From Mycobacterium sp. AT1 (GTDB lineage Bacteria > Actinomycetota > Actinomycetes > Mycobacteriales > Mycobacteriaceae), in the NCBI RefSeq assembly GCF_002043095.1, contig NZ_MVOC01000044.1, forward strand, positions 1-64,000: a stretch of 64,000 nucleotides of DNA, read 5' to 3'. Both the position numbers and the translations under genes were made by a program. This document shows, piece after piece, positions 34,901-43,700 of the stretch (the stretch's first letter is position 1; each line of letters begins with the position of its first letter). The notes below the pieces were generated by a model. The model saw nothing but the letters and a program-made list of their open reading frames with translations. It did not search any database and had not been told where the DNA came from.

Positions 34901-35513
34901 GCACGACCTGTGCGGTCTGCCGGTCTCGGTGTTCCGGTGCGACATGATCATGGCCGACACCACCTATGCGGGTCAGCTGAACGTGCCGGACATGTTCACC
35001 CGGATGATGCTGAGTGTGGTGGCGACCGGCGTGGCCCCGGCGTCGTTCTACGAATTGGACGGCGGCGGAAGTCGGCAGCGCTCGCACTTCGACGGCCTGC
35101 CCGTCGAATTCATCGCCGACGCGGTCGACACGATCAGTGCCCACGTCACCGGATTCGAGACGTTCCACGTCATGAACCCCCACGACGACGGCATCAGCAT
35201 GGACACCTTCGTGGACTGGCTGGCCGAGGCCGGCCACCCGATCGTCCGGATCCCCGGCTACGCCGACTGGTTGGCCCGGTTCGAAACGGCGTTGCGGGCC
35301 CTGCCGGAGAGGCAGCGTCAGGCGTCGCTGTTGCCGCTACTGCACAACTACGGGCGACCGCAGCTTCCGGTGAACGGATCCATGGCGCCGGTGGACCACT
35401 TCCGCACGGCAGTGCAGGAAGCCAAGATTGGTCCCGACAAGGACATCCCCCACCTGACGGCACCGGTCATCGACAAGTACGCCACCGACCTGAAGCTGCT
35501 CGGGCTTCTCTAA
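31980..35513 (+). CDS. car: Carboxylic acid reductase (CAR, FadD9-like)
   Basis: An 1177-residue, three-domain enzyme that reduces carboxylic acids to aldehydes with ATP and NADPH. The adenylation domain has YTSGSTGAPKGA at residues 253-264, QDGYGSTEAG and the hinge region around YVDRRNNVLKLSQGE. The carrier domain has its phosphopantetheine serine, Ser693, in LGGDSLSAL. The C-terminal reductase has the Rossmann motif TGATGFLGRYL starting near residue 788, a YISTIGVGDG stretch and YxxxK in YGNSKWAGE. All catalytic elements look intact. The ATG follows a GAGGAG site; the frame opens 20 codons earlier. A phosphopantetheinyl transferase is needed but not encoded here. A strong terminator follows. 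Confidence 0.96.
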   Translation: MSTPTTAREVRLSRRFDELTSRSGSGDPQLVAAQPDPAVTAAMQGPDEMLADVIRIAMTGYADRPALGQRAVEFVPDESGRTVASLQPRFETLTYRETWQRVRALADALAGNPVEPGDRVATLGFTSADYAVVDMALPLTGAVSVPLQTSAPVAQLHPIMVETTPVVILSSMDHLDDAVELALTAHAPQRLVVFDYHPQVDDHREALESAATRLADLKVDVTTLQDVVEGGAKHSAATETRTGDADALRLLIYTSGSTGAPKGAMYTDRLMANCWRGWFSPEWDTENKLPAISLSFMPISHVMGRVILYSTLGAGGTAYFAAKSDLSTLLEDLSLVRPTKLDFVPRIWEMLFQEVQSETDRRAGGLDGADRAAVEQEVMAEQRTSLVGGRQFSAITGSAPISPELHSWIEDFVDVHVQDGYGSTEAGVVLVDGAIRRPPVVDYKLVDVPELGYFATDRPHPRGELWVKTADVIPGYYKRPDVTAELFDTDGWYHTGDVFAETAPEHLSYVDRRNNVLKLSQGEFVTVSKLEAAYGGHPSVRQIFVYGNSSRSYLLAVVVPTDDVLASVGGDVTAVKSVLAEALQSVARESGLQGYEIPRDFLVETTPFTLENGLLTGIRKLARPKLKEFYAERLEQLYVDLADGQADVLRSLRRDGAQRPVAETVSRAASALLGTAATDVSPDSAFTDLGGDSLSALTFANLLHEIFEVDVPVGVIVSPASDLASIAAYVEAQLAGGTKRPTYDAVHGRDAVEVHARDLTLEKFVDEATIAAAPSLPKPSGEVRTVLLTGATGFLGRYLALDWLERMDLVDGKVICLVRAKSDDDARARLDATFDSGDPKLLQHYRSLSDHLEVIAGDKGDANLGLSQTTWQRLADTVDLIVDPAALVNHVLPYSQLFGPNVVGTAELIRIAMTTRIKPFVYISTIGVGDGIEPGHFVEETDIRQMSAARNVNDDYANGYGNSKWAGEVLLREAHDLCGLPVSVFRCDMIMADTTYAGQLNVPDMFTRMMLSVVATGVAPASFYELDGGGSRQRSHFDGLPVEFIADAVDTISAHVTGFETFHVMNPHDDGISMDTFVDWLAEAGHPIVRIPGYADWLARFETALRALPERQRQASLLPLLHNYGRPQLPVNGSMAPVDHFRTAVQEAKIGPDKDIPHLTAPVIDKYATDLKLLGLL

Positions 35514-35520
35514 TCGGTCA

Positions 35521-35570
35521 CACGAACATGCCCACCTCTGAGCGACTTTGCTCGGAGGTGGGCATTCGTG
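35521..35570. terminator. Hairpin terminator after the carboxylic acid reductase gene
   Basis: The core arms ATGCCCACCTCTGAGC and GCTCGGAGGTGGGCAT pair over 16 positions with one T-G wobble, and the stem extends outward through CACGAA/TTCGTG past a one-base bulge; the loop is GACTTT. It starts seven bases after the stop codon and also faces the convergent hemophore-like gene. The core is nearly the same as the hairpin at 25254. Confidence 0.85.
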
Positions 35571-35610
35571 TCGGTGGCCGCGCTACGACGGCCCCGGATT
35601 ACTCAGTCGA

Positions 35611-35949
35611 TCAGTAGTTGTTGCAGCTGGTCGCCACGGACATGATCAGCCCGTTGAACTGAGCCGCCTGCGGGAAGCTACGAACGAAGTTGATCTTCTG
35701 CTGGCGCTCGGGCGACCCGGGAGGCGAGGCGACCAGACCCTGCAGGAACCCGTTTGCCGCCGGATCCTTCTGCAGCGCGGCGGTCGCCACGGGATCCTGA
35801 GCCTGGGCCGCGGCGATCACCTGGGGGTAGGTGCACGTCGAGTTGAGGATCACGGCGTCACCGGGGGCTGCCGAAGCAATTCCGCTTCCCGCCATTGCGG
35901 CGAGAGCCAAACCACCCAAACCAGCGGCCATCTTCGTTGAAAAAGTCAT
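35611..35949 (-). CDS. Hemophore-related secreted protein
   Basis: A 112-residue exported protein resembling the mycobacterial heme-binding Rv0203 group. The signal peptide core is MAAGLGGLALAAMAGSGIAS with cleavage after ASAA. The mature part has CTYPQVIAAAQAQDPVATAAL near the start, FLQGLVASPPGSPERQQKI in the middle and a C-terminal cysteine in VATSCNNY, the two-cysteine helical pattern of the family. The ATG with AAGGTGG before it was preferred over a GTG three codons earlier. Probable role: heme or iron scavenging outside the membrane; this is by family only. Confidence 0.82.
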   Translation of the reverse strand: MTFSTKMAAGLGGLALAAMAGSGIASAAPGDAVILNSTCTYPQVIAAAQAQDPVATAALQKDPAANGFLQGLVASPPGSPERQQKINFVRSFPQAAQFNGLIMSVATSCNNY

Positions 35950-36177
35950 TTCGTCCACCTTCCGACACGTGTATACGACGGCATCATCGAAGTGTCGTCA
36001 CGAGTTTAACCGTCGGCGACGGCGTCCGCGTTACATCTTCTCCGAGGGCAAAATCCGCACTTCGTCGAGCGGACACCGACTTGGTTAGCCACGGTAGCTA
36101 TTTTGCCGCAAATGGTCCGCGCTAAACCCGTTCCGACGGGCAGTCGAGTACTCGGCGGGCCGGCCGCCCCGAATTCG

Positions 36178-37170
36178 CTAACTTCCTTGGCCGTCGGCCA
36201 ACGAATCAGCCCAGGTCATCGCGGCATCGGAACCGAACAGTCCCGGCAGCCCGCCGGAGTGCAGAAACACGGTCGATTGACCGGGGCGCACGTCGCCGTC
36301 GCGCACCGCCGCGACGAGCCCTGCGAGCGCTCGGCCGGTGTAGACGGGATCGAGGATCAGCCCCTCCGTGCGCGCCGCCAGCAGCAGGGCGTCCTTCACC
36401 GATTCGGTGAACGCCGAATAGCCCGCACCCACCTGGTCGGTGCGCAGCCGCAGCGCAGGGGCGGCGTCACCGCTTGGACCACCAAGCCCGACGACGAGGT
36501 CCCCGATCCGCGCCTCGGGATCGGGCACTGCCCCCGTGTGCACGCCAAGCACGCGGTCGGCGCCAAGGGCATGGGTCAAACCGGCCGCGGTACCCCCGGA
36601 GCCCACCGCCACCACCACCTGCGCCAGCTCCGGCAGCTGGGCGAGCAGTTCGTGGCCGGCGTCGACGTATCCGCGGGCCCCGACCGCGTTCGATCCGCCA
36701 AATGGAATCTGCCTGGCGACGCGGCCATCCGCGGTCAGCTGCGCGGTGATCCGTGCCGCGTGGCGCTCCAACTCCCCCGAGTCCACGTCGCCCGCCCACA
36801 CGATCCGCGCGCCGAGCATCGCGTCCAAGGCCAAGTTCCCGGTGGCGACGCCGCCGGTTCCGGCCAGCACCAGAACCACGTCGAGGCCGAGCCGAGCCCC
36901 CGCAGCGGCGGTGAGCCGGGCATGGTTGCTCTGCGCCGCGCCGGTGGTGACCAGAGTGGTTGCGCCTGCGGCGAGCGCGGCGGCCACCGTGTACTGCAGC
37001 TTGCGCACCTTGTTGCCACCACCGCCAGGCCCCAAGAGGTCGTCGCGCTTGACCCAGAGATCGTCCGGGCCGAGCCCGATGGCCGCGGCCAGCCGTGGCG
37101 CCGCCTCGAGCGGTGTCGGAAGCGTGCTGAGGGCAACGGACTCTCGATCGGTCACCCGAGGATTCTCCAT
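36178..37170 (-). CDS. dcyD: D-cysteine desulfhydrase family PLP enzyme
   Basis: A 330-residue fold II PLP enzyme of the D-cysteine desulfhydrase / ACC deaminase family. The PLP lysine lies in GPGGGGNKVRKLQYTVAAAL, and SNHARLTAAAGARLGLDVVLVL is the following family motif. VVAVGSGGTAAGL is the phosphate-binding glycine loop. It converts D-cysteine to pyruvate, sulfide and ammonia, or a related D-amino acid. ACC deaminase and L-cysteate lyase are alternatives. It is the last gene of the four-gene minus-strand unit with Zn-dehydrogenase, MTHFR-like and methyltransferase genes, separated from the methyltransferase by five bases. Confidence 0.85.
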   Translation of the reverse strand: MENPRVTDRESVALSTLPTPLEAAPRLAAAIGLGPDDLWVKRDDLLGPGGGGNKVRKLQYTVAAALAAGATTLVTTGAAQSNHARLTAAAGARLGLDVVLVLAGTGGVATGNLALDAMLGARIVWAGDVDSGELERHAARITAQLTADGRVARQIPFGGSNAVGARGYVDAGHELLAQLPELAQVVVAVGSGGTAAGLTHALGADRVLGVHTGAVPDPEARIGDLVVGLGGPSGDAAPALRLRTDQVGAGYSAFTESVKDALLLAARTEGLILDPVYTGRALAGLVAAVRDGDVRPGQSTVFLHSGGLPGLFGSDAAMTWADSLADGQGS

Positions 37171-37175
37171 CCCCG

Positions 37176-37937
37176 TCACCGACGGCGTCGCAGCGAGAAG
37201 AGCTCGGCCGAGATCCGTCCGTCGGCGATCAATTCCCCGATGAGGTCGGACTGGTGTTCGGCCTGCTGCCATGCGCGCGCGTCGCCGTGACGGGCGGTCA
37301 GCTCGGCCGTCACCGCGTCGACGCGGCGGCTCCACTCCCCTGGGACCGCGTCGAGTTGATCCGTACCGCACGCGTCGTCGACGCGAAGGCCCGCCTCGTC
37401 CACCAGCCGGTGAAACGCGTCCATGGTCGGAAAGTGGTTGCCATCGGGCACCTCCGCCTCCCCGAGGGGCTCTGCGGCGACGAGCACCAAGAGGCCGATC
37501 CGACCGGGCGTGCGCGTCACCCGCACCAGTTCGTGCAACAGCTCCAGCTGCGCCTCGGTCGTGCACAGCACCCCCAACGCCCATGCCGCGTCGACCGAGC
37601 CGTCGGCCACCGGCAGGGCGGCGGCATCTGCGCGAACCACCGGATGGGCGAACAGGGTCTGCGCCGCGCGGCAGGCACCCGCCTCGGGCTCGACCAACAG
37701 CGGCCGCACCTCAGTTCGCCGAGCGGCGTACGCGGCGGGCCCTCCCACGCCTGCGCCACAGTCCACCAGTGTCTCTCCCGATGCGAGGTCGAGCCGCGCG
37801 ACCAACCAGTCGAGCGCGGCGGGGCTGCCGCTGCCGCGACAAGCGGCCGGAACGTGATGGTCGGGGCCTAGCTGCACCGCGACGTCGGCGGTCCACTCGG
37901 CGACCGTGTCGAATTCGGCGGACATGGCGTCACTCAT
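37176..37937 (-). CDS. Class I SAM-dependent methyltransferase
   Basis: A 253-residue methyltransferase. SAM motif I is LVDCGAGVGGPAAYAA; DAAALPVADGSVDAAWALGVL is motif II/III in the UbiE-like style. The start ATG overlaps the stop of the MTHFR-like gene (ATGA), so translation is coupled and the product should act in the same pathway. The substrate is unknown. Since the upstream enzyme handles methyl-folate and the downstream enzyme D-cysteine, a thiol or small-molecule acceptor is conceivable, but nothing in the sequence proves this. Confidence 0.85.
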   Translation of the reverse strand: MSDAMSAEFDTVAEWTADVAVQLGPDHHVPAACRGSGSPAALDWLVARLDLASGETLVDCGAGVGGPAAYAARRTEVRPLLVEPEAGACRAAQTLFAHPVVRADAAALPVADGSVDAAWALGVLCTTEAQLELLHELVRVTRTPGRIGLLVLVAAEPLGEAEVPDGNHFPTMDAFHRLVDEAGLRVDDACGTDQLDAVPGEWSRRVDAVTAELTARHGDARAWQQAEHQSDLIGELIADGRISAELFSLRRRR

Positions 37938-38923
37938 CGGCCGAGCTCCCTCCGGATGCGAGCGCCGACCTCGGCCTTGATCTCGGCCCCAAAGCGGGTG
38001 CCGCGGGCCGTGGCCGAACCCGAAAGGTTGACTCCGTCGACGCCGTCGATCGAGAGCAGATTCCGCGCCTCGGTCACGGCGGCCTCGATACCCGCCTCGA
38101 CGGGATCGTCCGCGGCGAGGACGTCGTCCACGACGCGCTCGTCGAGTTCCAGCCCCGGCAGGCCTTGCAACACCGCGGCCGAGACGACGTCGGTGAACAC
38201 CGCGACGCCGGCCACCACCGGCATCGTCAGGCCGGCCGCTCGGGCCGCGGCCACGAACTCCTGCGCCACCGACGGTGACGGCACGTGGTTGAGTACCGCC
38301 AGACTGGCTCCGGCGCGCTGTTTGTAGACCAGGCGCAGGGGACGTGCGGACACCGGCGGCGCCGTTGGCGTCTCGGGTACGGCCGCCACCATGCCGAGGG
38401 AATCGGCCAACGCCACCAGCCGAGGTCCGTCCAGGTCGAAGGTCTGCGTGACGTCCGGGCGCACGTCGTAGCCGCGGCCGTCGCCGGTGACACAGAAGAC
38501 CGTGCGCACGCCGACGTGTGCCAGCCCGCGCAGTTCCTGCTCGAGCACTATGCGGTTTCGGTCCCGGCACGACAACGTAATCCACGGCGTCACACCGGTT
38601 TCCAGGAGAAGACCACCCATGATCGTCGGCGGGAAGTCGGGGCGATTCTGGTGCTCGCCGACCAGCACGGCGTCACACGACCTCGCCAGAATCCCCGCGG
38701 TGGCCACGACGTCCGCGGCGTCGAACGGACTGCAGCTGAAGTCGCCGAGGATCAGTGGCGCCGGCACCGGGATCGGCTCCGCGACGGCTCCCGACCAGGG
38801 TACCGCGTCGTCGAATACGCATGGGGCGGGCAGCATTTCACATTGCCCGTCGAGCCTGACCCCACCGCAAGGCCCGAATTCCATTCGCTTGGGACAACTC
38901 TCGACCGTCGGACGGGCCGTCAC
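37934..38923 (-). CDS. Methylenetetrahydrofolate reductase-like protein with N-terminal MTHFR_C/MetV-type cysteine motif
   Basis: A 329-residue protein. The first 40 residues carry CPKRMEFGPCGGVRLDGQCE and a further Cys soon after. This is the MTHFR_C (PF12225) pattern, found in the MetV partner of acetogen methylenetetrahydrofolate reductases and usually C-terminal. The rest is a MetF-like TIM barrel: ITLSCRDRNRIVLEQELRGL and VRTVFCVTGDGRGYD match the flavin/folate-binding strands. The motif is therefore on the N-terminal side of the barrel. The start is a GTG one base after the dehydrogenase stop. Likely reaction: interconversion of methylene- and methyl-tetrahydrofolate. The cysteine motif probably binds zinc or an iron-sulfur cluster. 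Confidence 0.82.
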   Translation of the reverse strand: MTARPTVESCPKRMEFGPCGGVRLDGQCEMLPAPCVFDDAVPWSGAVAEPIPVPAPLILGDFSCSPFDAADVVATAGILARSCDAVLVGEHQNRPDFPPTIMGGLLLETGVTPWITLSCRDRNRIVLEQELRGLAHVGVRTVFCVTGDGRGYDVRPDVTQTFDLDGPRLVALADSLGMVAAVPETPTAPPVSARPLRLVYKQRAGASLAVLNHVPSPSVAQEFVAAARAAGLTMPVVAGVAVFTDVVSAAVLQGLPGLELDERVVDDVLAADDPVEAGIEAAVTEARNLLSIDGVDGVNLSGSATARGTRFGAEIKAEVGARIRRELGR

Positions 38924-38924
38924 G

Positions 38925-40106
38925 TCACGGCTTGAGCATGATCTTGACGGCGTTGTCCTGCTTCTTCTGGAAGATCTCGTACGCGTGGGGAGCGTCGTCG
39001 AGCGGCAGCACGTGGCTGGCGAAGTCGTCGACGCCCAGCGGGTCGTCGTCGCCGAGCAGCGGCATGATGTCGTCGACCCACCGCTTGACGTTGGCCTGGC
39101 CCATCTTGAGCTGAACCTGCTTGTCGAACATCGTCAGCATCGGCATCGGGTCCGCCACACCGCCGTACACGCCGATGACCGAGATGTTCCCGCCGCGCCG
39201 CACGACGTCGATGGCGGAGTACAGGGCTCCGAGGCGGTCCAGGCCCGCCTTCTTCATGAACGGCTTGGCCAGTGCGTCGGGAAGCAGTCCCGTCACCTGC
39301 TGGGCGATCTTGGTGACCGGCGAGCCGTGTGCCTCCATGCCGACCGCGTCGATCACCGAATCGGTGCCCCGACCGTCGGTCATCGAGCGGATCGCGTCGC
39401 CGACGGCGAAGTCGATCTCGTTGAGGTTGACGGTGCGGATGCCGCGGGCAGCGGTGCGCGCGAGGCGTTCCGGAACCAGGTCAACGCCGATGACCTCGTA
39501 CCCGAGATGATGCGCGATGCGCGCGGCCATGTCGCCGATGGGGCCGAGCCCGAGCACCGCGACGGTGCCGCCGTCGGGAATGTCGGCGTACTGCACCGCC
39601 TGCCACGCGGTGGGCAGCACGTCGGAGAGGTAGACGAAGCGCGAATCCGGCGGGCCGTCGGGCACCTTGATGTGGGTGAACTGGGCCTGGGGCACCCGCA
39701 GCAACTCAGCCTGCCCGCCGGGAACGGCGCCGTAGAGCTCGGAGAACCCGAACAGGGCTGCGCCCATCCCCTGATCTCGAACCTGGGTGGTCTCGCACTG
39801 GGTGTAGAGGTGGGCGTCGCACATGAAGCAGTGACCGCACGAGATCTGGAACGGAATCACCACCCGGTCGCCAACCGCCAGGTTCGACACGTCCTTGCCG
39901 ACTTCGCGAACGATGCCCATCGGCTCGTGGCCGAGAATGTCGCCGGGGGTCATGAACGCACCGAGCACCTCGTAGAGGTGCAGGTCGGAGCCACAGATGT
40001 TGGTGGACGTGACCTCGATGATCGCGTCGTTGGGTTCCTCGATCCGTGGGTCGGGAACCTGCTCGACCCTCACGTCGCGTTTGCCCTGCCAGGTCACTGC
40101 CTTCAC
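38925..40106 (-). CDS. Zinc-dependent alcohol dehydrogenase (formaldehyde dehydrogenase-like)
   Basis: A 393-residue medium-chain dehydrogenase. Zinc ligands are in NICGSDLHLY and GHEPMGIVREVG; the structural zinc site is CGHCFMCDAHLYTQC. The NAD-binding motif is VLGLGPIGDMAARIAHHLG. It resembles glutathione-independent formaldehyde dehydrogenases in having the long insertion FGFSELYGAVPGGQAELLRVP and the late DRLGALYSAIDVVRRGG block. It heads the minus-strand operon with an MTHFR-like protein, which would make sense for one-carbon units (formaldehyde or another small aldehyde). The thiol or folate cofactor, if any, is not evident. Confidence 0.88.
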   Translation of the reverse strand: MKAVTWQGKRDVRVEQVPDPRIEEPNDAIIEVTSTNICGSDLHLYEVLGAFMTPGDILGHEPMGIVREVGKDVSNLAVGDRVVIPFQISCGHCFMCDAHLYTQCETTQVRDQGMGAALFGFSELYGAVPGGQAELLRVPQAQFTHIKVPDGPPDSRFVYLSDVLPTAWQAVQYADIPDGGTVAVLGLGPIGDMAARIAHHLGYEVIGVDLVPERLARTAARGIRTVNLNEIDFAVGDAIRSMTDGRGTDSVIDAVGMEAHGSPVTKIAQQVTGLLPDALAKPFMKKAGLDRLGALYSAIDVVRRGGNISVIGVYGGVADPMPMLTMFDKQVQLKMGQANVKRWVDDIMPLLGDDDPLGVDDFASHVLPLDDAPHAYEIFQKKQDNAVKIMLKP

Positions 40107-40220
40107 CGTGTGCTCCGTCCGCTGTCCGAGTCCGCCTTGCGGAGGGCACGTACCCGCGTCTGGTACGGCAAAACTCGACGGGCCGGGTTGCGGCTGCCTG
40201 GCTAGAAGATTCGGAGCGGG

Positions 40221-40472
40221 TTACTCGGCCTCGAGATCCTCGCTGTCGACGAACAGCAGATTGTCGTCGTCCAGCATGACCGCCCAGCGGCGCGCGGGTC
40301 CGGCGATGAGGTTGCCGCCGATTTCGACCGGGATGCCGATGGATTCGCCGAAGTCGTCGACGATCACCCCGTGCGCCTCGCGGTCGGAGCTGGGAAACAC
40401 TCGGACCCGCGTGGTAATGCCGACGCCTGCAGGCGCGTCACCGCCGCCGCTGGCTGCGACTTCACTCATCAT
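40221..40472 (-). CDS. Hypothetical small protein
   Basis: An 83-residue protein starting at tandem ATGs preceded by GGGGGAA. The first 20 residues are Gly/Ala-rich and probably flexible (EVAASGGGDAPAGVGI). The rest alternates strands: TRVRVFPSSDREAHGVIVDD, IPVEIGGNLIAG and RWAVMLDDDNLLFVDSEDLE, suggesting a small beta barrel. I do not recognise a family. It lies upstream of the dehydrogenase operon on the same strand, 114 bases before it. Confidence 0.6.
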   Translation of the reverse strand: MMSEVAASGGGDAPAGVGITTRVRVFPSSDREAHGVIVDDFGESIGIPVEIGGNLIAGPARRWAVMLDDDNLLFVDSEDLEAE

Positions 40473-40725
40473 CGTTCCCCCGTCTGTCAAAGTTTCCCCG
40501 ACGGTTCACATTCTCGACCAACCGAGGACGCGCCGACAACACTTCGGCCGATATGACGTGTTCGTCACGTCGAACCGGCTTGGGTCACCCGGGGTCCGGG
40601 GGCGCCTGACGAGGAGCGCCCTTGAGGGCTTGATGCCAAAACCGCCAAGGGCTTGAGGGGATCGCAGGCCGGCCTGCGTTACCTCTCCGCGTCCAAAGCT
40701 ACACCGTCACCTGCAGACTCGTTTG
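40473..40725. other. Intergenic region with small dyads, no gene seen
   Basis: This spacer separates two minus-strand genes. It contains a 6-base perfect inverted repeat, GACGTG-TTCGT-CACGTC (40555-40571), possibly a regulator site for the small gene, and GCCCTTGAGGGC near 40618, a short hairpin that may help end the oxidoreductase transcript. No coding potential is evident on either strand. Confidence 0.4.
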
Positions 40726-43700
40726 TTAGCTGGCGCCACGGTCGACGCCGAGTTCTCGCAATCGCGCTCGATAGGCGTCGACGTTCGCGAGCTTCACGCC
40801 CTCGTAGCCACGGACCACGTCCGGGAGTGCGGCGACGGTGACCGCACGGTCGTAGTCCCCGCCGGGCAGCTCGGCTGCCAACTCGGTCACGATGTGTTCG
40901 TACTCGTCGCGCAGACGACGCTCCACCCTGCGGACGTGTGCATGGCCGAACGGGTCGAAAACGGTTCCCCGCAACACCTTTCCCTTGGCGAGCACGCGCA
41001 GTGCAACGTGACTCCTCGGCCCGAGACCGATCTTCTTCTTCCTCCCGAGAGCCCGAAGCGCGGGTGGGTGCAGCTTGTAGGTCAGCTTCTCCCCGGTGGG
41101 GAACTCGGCTTGGACCTGCTCGACGAATCGCGGATCCGTCAGCAGGCGGGCGACCTCGTATTCGTCCTTGTAGGCGGTGAACTTGAAGAGCCCGCGGGCG
41201 ACGGCTTCGCTGAACTCCGTGCGGTCCGACGCCGCCCGCTCGGCCGTCCACACCTCGTGCATCACGGTGACGTATCGACGAGCCACCCGCTCGCCCTGAA
41301 ACTCCATCAGATCGGCGGCCCGCCGCGAGACCAGATCGCCCAGCTGCCCGGTGAAGGACGTTCCGGCCAGGACGCGCTCAGGCGGTGGCACCCGCTTGCG
41401 CGCCGGCGCGGGAGCAACGGCGTCGCCGAAGCGGGACGGGTCGGCGACGGCGACTCGACCCCAGCGGAAGGCGGCCAGGTTCGCCTCGACCGCGACCCCG
41501 TTGACGCGGATGGCTTCCTCGACGCACTCCGCCGGTATCTTGAGCGCTCCACTTTGATGGGCGGCGCCGATCAGCAGGAAGTTCGCCGCCGCCGTGCTGC
41601 CGAACAAGGCCTGAGCGGCTGCCAGGGCGTCGAACGAGTGCACGCTGCGAGACACCCGGCCGAGTCGGTTCAGCAGGTATGGCGTCTCGGGATAGGCGAC
41701 CGACTTGTCGTAGACCATGGCGCCGGTCGGCGTCTTGGACGTCGACGCGACGGAGATCGTCCGGGCGGGGTCGCCGTACTCGAGGTTCTTGCCGTCCACC
41801 GCGGCCAGCAGGTCGAAGGCGACGAAGCAGTCCGCGGCCCCCGGCGTGAGCCGGTTGGAGGGTTCGAGCCTGCCTGCGGCGAATCTCAGGTGCGACACGA
41901 CGGGTCCGGCCTTCTGGCTCAGCCCAATCTGGTCGAGACTCTCCACTTCGTAGCCGGCGCGCAGAGCCGCCGTCGCGAGAACCTGGTTCACGGTGACGAT
42001 GCCGGTTCCCCCGATGCCTGCGAAGAAGACGTTGTGGGTCGAGGTGATCGGTTCGACGTCGTTGTCGGGCAGCTGTGGCGCGTCGGGCAGCTGTGGCGCG
42101 TCGACCCGCCGGGTCCGACGAACCTTCCCGCTCGGCTTTACCTCGACCGTGACGAACGACGGGCAGTCGCCGTCCAGGCAGCTGTAGTCGGTGTTGCACG
42201 ACGTCTGGTCGATCCGGGTCTTGCGGCCGAGATCGGTGTCGACCGGCTGCACCGACAGACAGTTGGACTTGACCCCGCAGTCGCCGCAGCCCTCGCACAC
42301 CGCTTCGTTGATGAGAACCCGGGTGGTGCGTGTCGGCAAGGTTCCGCGCTTGCGTTGCCGCCTGGCGTCGGCCGCGCAGTGCTGGTCGTAGATCAGGACG
42401 GTGACGCCTTCGACTTCGCGCAGCCGCTTCTGGGCGTCGTCGAGTCGATCGCGGTGCCAGACGGTCGTGCCCTTGGCCATCGCGCGGCGATCGTGACGCT
42501 TGGGCTCGTCGGCGCAGACGATGATCTGCTTGACGCCTTCGGCGGTCAGCTTGTGGGTCAGCCGCGCGACGGTGAGCGCACCCTCGGCATTCTGCGCGCC
42601 CGTCATGGCGACGACCTCGTTGAAGAGCAGCTTGTAGGTGATGTTGACACCCGCTGCGACGGCGGCCTGCACGGCGAGTTGGCCCGAGTGGAAGAAGGTT
42701 CCGTCGCCGATGTTCTGGAATATGTGCGCGACGTCGGTGAACGGAGCCTGGCCGATCCACTGACTGCCCTCACCGCCCATCTGGGTGAGTCCGGTGACGG
42801 CGCTGTCCGTGCGGTCCGACATCGTCACCATCGTGTGGCAACCGATCCCGCCACCGGCCAGCGAGCCCTCGGGCACGGCGGTCGACCGGTTGTGCGGGCA
42901 GCCGCTGCAGAAGTAGGCCGCACGCTTGGCGGGGAGTACGTCGAGCGTCAAGGCGGGAGGCGGCGGCGTCTTCAGTTCGAGCCGGCCGGCGAAGACGCGA
43001 CGCAGCGGCGCCAGCAACCGTCCCGCGGTGAGTTCGCCACCCGCGGGGATCAGCGGCCGACCGGCGGCGTCCCGCTTGCCGAGGATGCGCGGTGCGCCCG
43101 TCGTGCCGTACAGGATCTCGCGCACCTGCGTCTCGACGAATGCCGTCTTGTCCTCGACGACGAGGATCTCGTCCAATCCGTCGGCGAAGGCCGTGACGGC
43201 GTCCGGCCCCAACGGGGTCGGCATGCCGATGCGCAGCAGTCGGATCCCGGCGCGGTGCAGCGCCACGTCGTCGGCGCCGAGATCGGCCAGTGCCTGCCGT
43301 ACCGCGTCGAACGTCGGTCCCGTGGCGGCGATCCCGACCGTCGCGTCGGGAGGGTCGAGGTCGACGACGTCGAGGTGGTTGGCCGCGCCGTAGGCGCGCA
43401 CCATCTCGGTGCGCGGCCCGTACAGATCGGCCTCGGCGTCGAGGCTGCTGGAGGGCGCAGCCATCGGTCGCTGCCGGTAGCTGAAAGGCCTTCCCTCCCA
43501 ATGCACTTCGGGCACCACCACGTCGACGTCGGCAACGCTGCCATCCACCGACCAGGCGCCGTCGGCCACGTCGGCCACGATCTTGAGCGCGACGACGCAC
43601 CCGGAGGCGCGCGACATCGCCACGCCGTGCATCGCCATCGTGACGACCTCGCGGGCGTTGCGCGGAAACAGCACCGGGATTCCGAGCGCCGCCAGGGACC

